The notes beneath the pieces are model-generated. The model was given only the letters and a program-made list of their open reading frames with translations. It searched no databases and had not been told where the DNA came from. Made by a program: the position numbers and the translations under genes. This document shows, piece after piece, positions 1 to 5,033 of a stretch of 5,853 bases of DNA. Source of the stretch: Acidobacteriaceae bacterium (GTDB lineage Bacteria > Acidobacteriota > Terriglobia > Terriglobales > Acidobacteriaceae); NCBI GenBank assembly GCA_003168235.1, contig PMSZ01000471.1, forward strand, positions 1 through 5,853. Direction: 5' to 3'. Numbering within the stretch: position 1 is the stretch's first letter; the number at the start of each line of letters is the position of its first letter.

Positions 1-146
1 CGCGCTTCGCTCGCCGACTTGCGATAAGTAATCGCCACATCCGCGCCGCTCTCAGCGGCAGCCAAAGCAATCGCCCGGCCTAGTCGTTTGGCCGCTCCCG
101 TCACCAGAACCGTTTTGCCGGAAAGTACTTTCGCATCCTTCGCCAT
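1..146 (-). CDS. Short-chain dehydrogenase/reductase (SDR), N-terminal part only
   Basis: This is the first 48 codons of a gene that runs off the left edge. The translation begins MAKDAKVLSGKTVLVTGAAK and contains the SDR cofactor fold: strand beta-1 (KTVLVTG), the glycine motif TGAAKRLGR (TGxxxGxG type, about residues 15-23), then a helix and strand beta-2 ending in a basic YRKS (about residues 40-43), a feature usually linked with NADP(H) preference. SDR enzymes are cytosolic oxidoreductases of about 250 residues. The TGAAKRLGR form is common in pteridine reductase-like and 3-oxoacyl-ACP reductase-like members, but the Tyr-x-x-x-Lys active site and substrate region lie outside the window, so the substrate cannot be named. 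The ATG at 146 was chosen because the Rossmann strand starts about 10 residues later and a -10-like box lies 6 nt upstream. The gene follows the Tat protein gene after 75 bp but appears to have its own promoter. Confidence 0.85.
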   Translation of the reverse strand, partial: MAKDAKVLSGKTVLVTGAAKRLGRAIALAAAESGADVAITYRKSASEA

Positions 147-152
147 GCCCGA

Positions 153-158
153 ATTTTA
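153..158 (-). promoter_or_regulatory. -10-like box of the SDR gene, start-proximal
   Basis: Read on the minus strand, TAAAAT ends 6 nt before the ATG at 146. Transcription would therefore start at or next to the A of the start codon. No Shine-Dalgarno sequence sits at normal spacing. No convincing -35 box is seen; the place where it should be is filled by the inverted repeat at 159-181. Confidence 0.4.
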
Positions 159-181
159 CTCTTCCAGGCTCGGTGGAAGAG
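159..181. repeat. Perfect 8-bp inverted repeat in the SDR promoter spacer
   Basis: CTCTTCCA and TGGAAGAG flank a 7-nt centre (GGCTCGG, 167-173). The repeat abuts the -10-like box of the SDR gene and spans where its spacer and -35 would be, a usual place for a repressor or activator half-site pair. It could also fold as a hairpin at the end of the upstream Tat-gene transcript, but no U-run follows on either strand, so it is not a standard intrinsic terminator. Confidence 0.5.
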
Positions 182-184
182 GAC

Positions 185-200
185 TCGGATTCAGATCCGA
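185..200. repeat. Perfect 6-bp inverted repeat (hairpin) after the Tat-protein gene
   Basis: TCGGAT (185-190) and ATCCGA (195-200) are separated by TCAG. The repeat lies 22 bp past the stop codon of the minus-strand gene at 222-845 and 3 bp from the larger repeat at 159-181. The RNA could form two stacked hairpins after the coding region, which may stabilise the 3' end or slow polymerase. The tail is pyrimidine-rich (TCCTCTTCC on the minus strand) without a real U-run. Confidence 0.4.
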
Positions 201-221
201 ATGAAGTTTTGAAGCGGGTAT

Positions 222-845
222 TTACGTCAGCGCGTATTCGAAGACCACCTGCATCTCGCAGTCTCCCGAGACGCCGGCATGGCTCATATTAAACACGAGA
301 TAGTCGCCTGCATTCAGCGACAGAGACTGCGCAACCCGGATATGGCGAGAGGTCGAAGATGCCGTGCCCTCCGTCGTGACCCAGGTCTTCAAAATGACGC
401 TGCAGAAAATGTACTGCAGAAGATAACCATCGTTTCCGACATTTAGATGGTTTGGATTGTGGATCTTGACCGTGCCGAAATTTGGACTCTGTGGAGAAAT
501 AAAACTTGCGCCCGGATCTCCTTTATAAAACTGCGGCGGGGCGCCCGGAGAAACCGCCGCGCGGCAGAGCACTTCCGCGAACCCCGCAGCAGCCGGAGGC
601 GAAGTGATCATGAAGGCCAGATCAATGTCAGCCGCTATCAGCGTCAGTGCGCTCGTCACCTCAAAAAAAACGTCCGCGCCATTATTGTCGAGGTTGGCGA
701 CTTCCCAGCCAAAACTCGCGATACTGGCATTATTGGAGGCATTTCCAGCCGCGCGCGCGGCTGAACTCAGTCCGGTAATCGTTCCCGCGACTCCAGCGAG
801 CGCCAGGCCGCTTCCACCTACAAAGGTTCTACGATCCGTTTTCAT
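222..845 (-). CDS. Tat-exported protein of unknown function, 207 aa
   Basis: I do not recognise the family. The ATG at 845 is chosen because it gives a textbook twin-arginine signal: DRRTFVGGSG (R5-R6), a hydrophobic stretch at residues 10-26 (LALAGVAGTITGL) and an A-x-A-type cleavage site around residues 30-33 (AARAA). An in-frame ATG at 971 would bury that signal behind 42 residues of low-quality sequence. The mature part, about 175 residues, is rich in small, aromatic and beta-branched residues with many Asn and Gly, and has three cysteines. It reads as an exported beta-sandwich with no visible catalytic motif. Tat export implies that it folds in the cytoplasm before crossing the membrane. 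It stands alone, with no redox partner or maturation factor adjacent. A run of eight T on the coding strand (663-670) encodes part of D-V-F-F-E. No good Shine-Dalgarno site is seen; a hairpin lies just upstream. Confidence 0.75.
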   Translation of the reverse strand: MKTDRRTFVGGSGLALAGVAGTITGLSSAARAAGNASNNASIASFGWEVANLDNNGADVFFEVTSALTLIAADIDLAFMITSPPAAAGFAEVLCRAAVSPGAPPQFYKGDPGASFISPQSPNFGTVKIHNPNHLNVGNDGYLLQYIFCSVILKTWVTTEGTASSTSRHIRVAQSLSLNAGDYLVFNMSHAGVSGDCEMQVVFEYALT

Positions 846-856
846 AATGGCATCAA

Positions 857-886
857 ACCCGGAGCGGCAAAAAAGTTCCGCCGGGT
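857..886 (-). other. Hairpin in the 5' leader of the Tat-protein gene
   Basis: On the minus strand ACCCGG (886-881) pairs with CCGGGT (862-857). Inside it CGG (880-878) pairs with CCG (867-865) across a 2-nt bulge, leaving a loop that contains six T. The structure ends 11 nt before the ATG at 845, where a ribosome-binding site would normally be. It may affect translation or mRNA stability. No promoter was placed with confidence; TATGAT (896-891) and TATAAG (924-919) are possible -10 boxes on this strand, and only the second would put the whole hairpin in the RNA. Confidence 0.35.
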
Positions 887-953
887 GAGCATCATATCGT
901 CTAGCATCGGTGGTGGGTCTTATATGATTTCCGCAGGACTTCCCGACAAATAG

Positions 954-1313
954 ATGCCCCAACCTTGGCACATTAATGTTCGTGGTCTTGGTCTACTTGC
1001 CTTGTGCATCTTCTTTTCTTGGGTGACTTTCAAAACTTCTCCGGGGAACAGACTGGTTCGGTGCGGCATCATTACGATATGGGTGTTCGCCGCGTTGGCA
1101 GGTCTTATACGACTCCATTTCGTTCCCCTGTGGCTTCTTAACTGCATGGGATGGCTGCTGCTCCTACTGTGCCTTCTTACTATGGTTTTTTGCTTCAGCG
1201 CGGCTACCGCGCCATGCGCCGTCATCTGTGGAAATCAGACTGACCCACTGCCCTGGCATCATATCTTGGAGTGCACCGAAAAGCCTGCTAAACTCGCATT
1301 TTTCTATGGCTGA
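954..1313 (+). CDS. Doubtful small membrane protein ORF, 119 aa
   Basis: No family is recognised and the reality of the gene is uncertain. In favour: residues 1-85 form a coherent membrane protein pattern with hydrophobic segments at about 11-26, 37-53 and 58-84, a basic loop between the first two (KTSPGNRLVR, 27-36), and a stop that overlaps the glutaredoxin start by 8 nt (ATGGCTGA). It also fills an otherwise empty 460-bp gap. Against: the nearest purine-rich site (AGGA, 935-938) is 15 nt from the ATG, codon third positions are much richer in A/T than in neighbouring genes, the protein has nine cysteines with no pattern, and the last 35 residues run through the glutaredoxin promoter. It could be a real fast-evolving gene, a decayed gene or chance. 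The 920-1225 minus-strand reading of the same DNA looks worse. Confidence 0.3.
   Translation: MPQPWHINVRGLGLLALCIFFSWVTFKTSPGNRLVRCGIITIWVFAALAGLIRLHFVPLWLLNCMGWLLLLLCLLTMVFCFSAATAPCAVICGNQTDPLPWHHILECTEKPAKLAFFYG
1266..1294 (+). promoter_or_regulatory. Sigma-70-type promoter of the glutaredoxin-like gene
   Basis: TTGGAG (1266-1271), a 17-bp spacer and TAAACT (1289-1294), with an extended -10 TG at 1286-1287. Only 11 nt separate the -10 box from the ATG at 1306, so the 5' leader would be about 4-5 nt, too short for a Shine-Dalgarno site. Confidence 0.6.
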
Positions 1314-1566
1314 ATCACCGCAGACCCAGCCTCGGGAAGTCGTCCTTTATTCCCGCAAGGGATGTCATCTCTGCGAGATCGTCAAGGAAAGCCTGGTCAA
1401 GCTGCAAAAGCGGGGCGATTTCACCTGGCGCGAAATCGATGTCGATTCCGATGCTGAAGTCCGCCCCCTTTACACCGATGAGGTTCCCGTCGTTTTCGTC
1501 GACGGCCAGAAGGCGTTCAAGTACCGCATGGATGAGCGCGAATTTCTTCGCAAACTGAGCGCCTGA
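1306..1566 (+). CDS. Glutaredoxin-like (thioredoxin-fold) protein, 86 aa
   Basis: A small cytosolic thioredoxin-fold protein of the short glutaredoxin-like group (DUF836 style). Strand beta-1 (EVVLYSR, 11-17) leads into the redox motif C20-H-L-C23 at the start of a helix. Next come the second strand (FTWREIDVD, 39-47), the conserved cis-proline loop (E-V-P61-V-V-F-V-D-G) and a C-terminal helix (MDEREFLRKL, 75-84). The vicinal dithiol suggests thiol-disulfide exchange with protein or low-molecular-weight thiols; the partner is unknown. At 86 residues it has the usual length. The ATG at 1306 is preferred over an upstream ATG at 1228 because the fold starts about 10 residues after it and a strong promoter lies between the two. 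The gene is 63 bp before the acyl-CoA ligase gene, which seems to have its own promoter, so a shared operon is possible but not shown. Confidence 0.88.
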   Translation: MAESPQTQPREVVLYSRKGCHLCEIVKESLVKLQKRGDFTWREIDVDSDAEVRPLYTDEVPVVFVDGQKAFKYRMDEREFLRKLSA

Positions 1567-1591
1567 ACCTGGCGGTGGTTTTCCCTTCGAC

Positions 1592-1621
1592 TTTTCACTT
1601 CCCCAGTCCCGCCGTTACAAT
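1592..1621 (+). promoter_or_regulatory. Start-proximal promoter of the acyl-CoA ligase gene
   Basis: TACAAT (1616-1621) is a good -10 box, 8 nt before the ATG at 1630. TTTTCA (1592-1597), 18 bp further up, is a weak -35 candidate. The mRNA would start within a few bases of the ATG, and no Shine-Dalgarno site is present. Confidence 0.45.
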
Positions 1622-1629
1622 CGCTGCCG

Positions 1630-3243
1630 ATGCTTCGCACCCAGCTCTACGCCGACCCACAAGGCCGCTTCGTTCACGACGTTGTCCTCGAAAGCTGCCT
1701 CAAGAACGCCGGCAAGACTGCGCTGGTCGATACATCCTGCGAGCGCCGCATTACATTTAGCGAATATGGCAGCCTCGTCGAATCCCTTGCTCGCGGCCTT
1801 ATCTCGGCTGGACTCGCTCCCGGAGAAGTGGTTGCCATCTTTCTCCCCAACTCCTGGGAATTCGCCGTTACTTACCATGCCGCGACTCTCGCCGGAGGCA
1901 TTCCCACGCTGCTGAATCCTTCGTACCGCGAGCGCGAGATTCGCTATCAACTGGAAAACTCCGGGGCCGTTTTCCTGATCACCGACGCTCCTCTAATCGA
2001 AAACGTCGATCTGGCTGGGCTTCCAGCGCTGCGCCGCGTCTTCACCACGCGCAGCTCATCCCGTCTCGGCGGCTGCGAAGATTTTGCCAGCCTGCTGCGG
2101 ACTTCGTCTTCCGTCAGCTTCCCAAAACCGGCGCAGAGTCCGCAGCAAACTATTGCCGCTCTTCCCTACTCCAGCGGCACCACCGGACTTCCCAAAGGCG
2201 TCATGCTCTCCCACTACAACCTGGTCGCGAATGTCTATCAGACGCTCGGTCCGAATGCCACGACCCTCGTGCCCGACGACGTCATGCTCTGCTTCTTGCC
2301 TCTCTACCACATTTACGGCCTTACGGTCGCATTAACACTTTCGCTGTCCCTCGGATCTACGCTGATCCTGATGCCGCGCTTCGACGTACAGAAGTTGTGC
2401 GCTCTTCTGGTCCGCGAAGGCGTCACCATGATTCCCGTCGTCCCTCCGGCCATTAACGCAATGTGCCAGGCGGCGGAGGCGGGAATTTTCCCCAGGAACC
2501 ACAAAGTACGTTGGGTAAAAAGTGGCGCCGCGCCGCTCGCTCCCGAACTTGCCCGCCGCTTCACCAACCTCACTGGCATCGTAGTCGTGCAGGGATACGG
2601 CATGACCGAAGCCTCGCCAGTCACCCACGTCGGTTACACCTCTCCACCGGAAATGTACCGCCCCGCCTCCATCGGCCAACCACTCGCGCTCACCGAGTGC
2701 CGTATCGTCGAGCCGGAAAATAATGATCCAGAACGAAAAAATGATCAGGAACGAAAAGAGGTCGCCCCCGGCGAACCCGGCGAACTCGTCATGCGCGGCC
2801 CGCAGATCATGCTCGGATACTGGAAAGAGCCGCAAGCCACCGCCGCCGTACTTCGCGATGCCTGGTATTTTTCCGGCGACATCGTGCGCCGCGATGAAGA
2901 AGGTTTCTATTACGTCCTCGACCGCAGCAAGGAGATGATCAAGTACAAAGCCTTTCCCGTCGCCCCCGCCGAAGTCGAATCCGTTTTGCTTGAACACCCT
3001 GCCGTCCGCGACTGCGGCGTCGTCGCCAAACCCGATCCCGAAGCCGGAGAAATTCCTTGCGCCTTCATCGTCCTGCGTGAAGGATTTACTCCTTCGGATC
3101 CGCTGAAAAAAGAAATGCAGGATTTCGTCGCCGATCGCCTCGCCCATCACAAACAGCCCCGCGAGATTCGTTTCATAGAAGCCGTCCCGCGAACGCTGTC
3201 AGGGAAAATTCTGCGTCGCGAGCTGCGTAAGATTCTTTCCTGA
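1630..3243 (+). CDS. AMP-forming acyl-/aryl-CoA ligase (4-coumarate-CoA ligase type), 537 aa
   Basis: A full-length member of the ANL adenylate-forming superfamily: a carboxylic acid plus ATP gives an acyl-adenylate, then CoA gives the thioester, AMP and PPi. All landmarks are in order: the phosphate-binding loop SSGTTGLPKG (181-190), LPLYHIYGL (223-231), QGYGMTE (321-327), GELVMRGPQIMLGYW (384-398), YFSGDI (413-418, with D417 for ribose), hinge D431-R432, and the C-terminal PRTLSGKILRRELR (520-533) with catalytic K526. The overall pattern is closest to 4-coumarate-CoA ligases and medium/long-chain acyl-CoA synthetases. The substrate cannot be read from motifs, so fatty or aromatic acids are both open. 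It is probably cytosolic, with no signal peptide. Two oddities: the near-invariant Gly of the A8 motif is Ala441 (K-Y-K-A-F-P-V), and residues 365-376 are a tandem NDPERK/NDQERK insert in a surface linker. No beta-oxidation or phenylpropanoid gene is nearby. Confidence 0.92.
   Translation: MLRTQLYADPQGRFVHDVVLESCLKNAGKTALVDTSCERRITFSEYGSLVESLARGLISAGLAPGEVVAIFLPNSWEFAVTYHAATLAGGIPTLLNPSYREREIRYQLENSGAVFLITDAPLIENVDLAGLPALRRVFTTRSSSRLGGCEDFASLLRTSSSVSFPKPAQSPQQTIAALPYSSGTTGLPKGVMLSHYNLVANVYQTLGPNATTLVPDDVMLCFLPLYHIYGLTVALTLSLSLGSTLILMPRFDVQKLCALLVREGVTMIPVVPPAINAMCQAAEAGIFPRNHKVRWVKSGAAPLAPELARRFTNLTGIVVVQGYGMTEASPVTHVGYTSPPEMYRPASIGQPLALTECRIVEPENNDPERKNDQERKEVAPGEPGELVMRGPQIMLGYWKEPQATAAVLRDAWYFSGDIVRRDEEGFYYVLDRSKEMIKYKAFPVAPAEVESVLLEHPAVRDCGVVAKPDPEAGEIPCAFIVLREGFTPSDPLKKEMQDFVADRLAHHKQPREIRFIEAVPRTLSGKILRRELRKILS
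2722..2757 (+). repeat. In-frame 18-bp tandem duplication inside the ligase gene
   Basis: Unit 1 (2722-2739) and unit 2 (2740-2757) match at 16 of 18 positions, both differences being adjacent (2729-2730 versus 2747-2748). Each unit is six codons in frame (NDPERK, NDQERK). The tract is AT-richer than the surrounding gene and falls in the variable linker between the A5 and A6 motifs. Confidence 0.85.
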
Positions 3244-3278
3244 ACGAGTTTCACTCCCCACATGCAAAACTCTTCATC

Positions 3279-3307
3279 TCGACACCTCCGCTACTACACG
3301 CTATAGT
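3279..3307 (+). promoter_or_regulatory. Sigma-70-type promoter of the propeller gene
   Basis: TCGACA (3279-3284), exactly 17 bp, then TATAGT (3302-3307). Both boxes differ from the consensus at one position. Transcription would start near 3314, giving a leader of about 86 nt before the ATG at 3400. It is the best-looking promoter in the window. Confidence 0.6.
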
Positions 3308-3360
3308 TTCTCCAGCCCTGAGCAGCATCACCAGCTGCCGCTCCCCTCGTTCAGAAGCTT

Positions 3361-3375
3361 GATTGCATTTCAATC
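3361..3375 (+). other. Small hairpin upstream of the propeller gene's ribosome-binding site
   Basis: GATTG and CAATC form a perfect 5-bp stem around a CATTT loop, ending 10 nt before the Shine-Dalgarno sequence. It is short and A/T-rich, so it may be chance. If real, it would keep the ribosome-binding site exposed rather than hide it. Confidence 0.25.
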
Positions 3376-3385
3376 TCGGAACTCT

Positions 3386-3390
3386 AAGGA
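3386..3390 (+). promoter_or_regulatory. Shine-Dalgarno site of the propeller gene
   Basis: AAGGA lies 9 nt before the ATG at 3400 and supports that start. It is the only convincing ribosome-binding site in the window; most other genes here seem to have almost no leader. Confidence 0.6.
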
Positions 3391-3399
3391 CAGAATCGA

Positions 3400-4935
3400 A
3401 TGCATCGCTCACGTACTTCCCTCCACGCCAAATACGCATCGACAGTTCTGCTGTCATCTTTAATTGTCGTTTGGATCGTCTTTTGTATGGCGGCGCCGCT
3501 GACTGCGCAGGTTCCGAAGAAGCTCAGTACTGACACGTTGACCAATAGCGACAGCGACCATAAGACCGAGGTTGAACCCTCATCGTTCGCCTGGGGCTCG
3601 ACGATTGTGAGCGCCTTTCACGTGGCGCGCAGACCGGGCAGCATCGGCTGGGGCAGCGCCGACGTGGGTTTTGCCACGTCCAGCAATGGCGGAACAACCT
3701 GGAAGCACGGCCTGCTTCCAGGGCTCACCATCAACTATGAAGGCGGCAGCTACGGCGCGGCCGCCGATCCCTCGGTTGCCTACGATGCCAAGCACGGCGA
3801 GTGGCTCATTTCGACCCTGCCGTTGGTTGGCTTGAATGGAGACAGCCAATACATTGGCGACGTTGCCGTCAGCCGTTCCACCGATGGCCTGCATTGGGGG
3901 AATCCCATCGCCATAGACACCACTCACCTCGACGACAAGAACTGGAGCGTTTGCGATAACACCGCCAGCAGTCCCTATTATGGAAACTGCTACACCGAAT
4001 GGGACCAGGCATACGGCACCGGCGACGTTTTGATGAGCACGTCGAGCGATGGTGGACAAACCTGGAGCCGCGGCCTCGCTTCGGCGAACAATGCCGGAGG
4101 CCTTGGCGGCGAGCCGCTCGTCCAACCGAACGGAACCGTTATCGTTCCCTTCGAAGGTTACTCGGGAGTTGCCGCCTTCACTTCGACGAACGGCGGAAAG
4201 AGCTGGAACGCCAGCACGAACATTGCCGATATTACCGAACACGAGGTTGCAGGCGATTTTCGCGATTTCGATCTGCCGTCGGCTGCCATTGATGGCGCAG
4301 GCAACGTCTATGTGGTGTGGGGAGATTGCCGCTTCCGCAGCGGCTGCACTTCTAACGACATCGTCATGAGCACATCCGCCGACGGCAATAAATGGACAAC
4401 TCCCGCGCGAATTCCAATCGACGCCGTTACCGGCACGGTCGATCACTTCATCGCGGGTATCGGGGCTGACCCAACCACTTCGGGCACGACGGCTCATCTG
4501 GCCGTTGTCTACTATTACTACCCGGTCGCCAATTGCACCGTCTCAACCTGCGCGCTCTATGTGGGCTTTACTACTTCGCAGGATGGTGGTTCGACCTGGA
4601 CCGCCGGCCAGAAAATCGACGGGCCGATGAAGCTTGCCTGGCTGCCGATCTCCGACGACGGCTACATGGTCGCAGACTACGTCGGAGTTTCTTTCGTCAA
4701 CGGTAATCCCTTCGGAGTCTTCGCTGTCGCCAAAGCTCCCTCCAAAGGATTGCTGAACGAAGCCATTTACAGCACGAAAACGCCGCTCTTGCTCGCCCTT
4801 GACGAGCCCACTTACAGTTCGAAAAACGATAAGGCCGTTCCCAACGCCAAGTCTGATTATGCGCGAAAGGTCTACTATGACGACGAAGGCCGACGCCCGA
4901 TTCCCGAATCGCGCAGACTTCCGGACAATCAATGA
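3400..4935 (+). CDS. Secreted Asp-box (BNR) beta-propeller, sialidase superfamily, 511 aa
   Basis: An exported protein with a Sec-type signal: basic N-terminus (R3, R5, K11), hydrophobic core at about 14-30 and likely cleavage after LTA (34-36). Six Asp-box motifs of the S/T-x-D/N-G-x-x-W type fall at about 94-101, 159-166, 215-222, 262-269, 326-332 and 393-400, as expected for one turn per blade of a six-bladed propeller. Blade strands such as DPSVAYDAKHGEWLIS (123-138) and LPSAAIDGAGNVYVVW (292-307) resemble each other. Outside the signal the only cysteines form three close pairs (185/197, 310/316, 379/384), probably disulfides formed after export. I do not see the Arg-Ile-Pro motif of true sialidases, so glycoside hydrolysis is not supported; carbohydrate or protein binding is equally possible. 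The last 50 residues are charged and look unstructured. The gene is monocistronic, with its own promoter and a terminator-like hairpin. Confidence 0.85.
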   Translation: MHRSRTSLHAKYASTVLLSSLIVVWIVFCMAAPLTAQVPKKLSTDTLTNSDSDHKTEVEPSSFAWGSTIVSAFHVARRPGSIGWGSADVGFATSSNGGTTWKHGLLPGLTINYEGGSYGAAADPSVAYDAKHGEWLISTLPLVGLNGDSQYIGDVAVSRSTDGLHWGNPIAIDTTHLDDKNWSVCDNTASSPYYGNCYTEWDQAYGTGDVLMSTSSDGGQTWSRGLASANNAGGLGGEPLVQPNGTVIVPFEGYSGVAAFTSTNGGKSWNASTNIADITEHEVAGDFRDFDLPSAAIDGAGNVYVVWGDCRFRSGCTSNDIVMSTSADGNKWTTPARIPIDAVTGTVDHFIAGIGADPTTSGTTAHLAVVYYYYPVANCTVSTCALYVGFTTSQDGGSTWTAGQKIDGPMKLAWLPISDDGYMVADYVGVSFVNGNPFGVFAVAKAPSKGLLNEAIYSTKTPLLLALDEPTYSSKNDKAVPNAKSDYARKVYYDDEGRRPIPESRRLPDNQ

Positions 4936-4960
4936 GAGCGGAGCGGCATTTGGTTCTGAT

Positions 4961-4990
4961 AGGGACGCGGCTTGCCGCGTTTCTATTTTC
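4961..4990 (+). terminator. Terminator-like GC-rich hairpin after the propeller gene
   Basis: ACGCGG (4965-4970) and CCGCGT (4975-4980) pair around a CTTG loop. The stem extends outward to 4961/4984 with two G-T wobbles, giving about 10 bp. A T-rich tail (TTCTATTTTC, 4981-4990) follows on the plus strand, 25 bp past the stop codon. Position and form fit an intrinsic terminator. A copy of a dispersed palindromic repeat is the alternative. Confidence 0.6.
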
Positions 4991-4995
4991 AACGA

Positions 4996-5025
4996 TTCAA
5001 TCTGAATGACTTAAAGTGCTACACT
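4996..5025 (+). promoter_or_regulatory. Start-proximal promoter of the zinc-ribbon gene
   Basis: TACACT (5020-5025) with an extended -10 TG (5017-5018) lies 8 nt before the ATG at 5034. TTCAAT (4996-5001), 18 bp up, is a weak -35 candidate. The stretch TGCTACACTCGC nearly repeats the glutaredoxin promoter's TGCTAAACTCGC (11 of 12 bases). Confidence 0.5.
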
Positions 5026-5033
5026 CGCTTCGC

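Noticed and set aside
663..670. A8/T8 homopolymer as a phase-variation tract
   Set aside because: The frame is intact, the gene does not look like a surface antigen, and one run of eight is weak evidence; it encodes ordinary V-F-F.
846..971. N-terminal extension of the Tat-protein gene from an ATG at 971
   Set aside because: It would place 42 residues before a clear twin-arginine signal; the ATG at 845 gives a normal Tat precursor.
920..1225. Minus-strand ORF of 101 aa
   Set aside because: Basic, low-complexity translation typical of an antisense shadow; no domain, no ribosome-binding site, and it overlaps the better membrane-protein reading.
1228..1305. Upstream ATG start for the glutaredoxin-like protein
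   Set aside because: It adds 26 residues outside the fold and starts upstream of the strong promoter at 1266-1294.
2332..3150. Long minus-strand ORF of 272 aa
   Set aside because: It lies wholly inside the ligase gene, whose motifs are intact end to end; the translation has no recognisable fold.
1306..3243. Glutaredoxin plus ligase as a functional operon
   Set aside because: The 63-bp gap carries a -10 box for the ligase, and no known pathway pairs these two; co-location alone is not enough.
3580..4497. Long minus-strand ORF of 305 aa
   Set aside because: Antisense to the propeller gene; its length reflects the GC-rich codon pattern of the real frame.
5016..5033. GTG start for the zinc-ribbon protein
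   Set aside because: The GTG overlaps the extended -10 element, so it would not be in the transcript.
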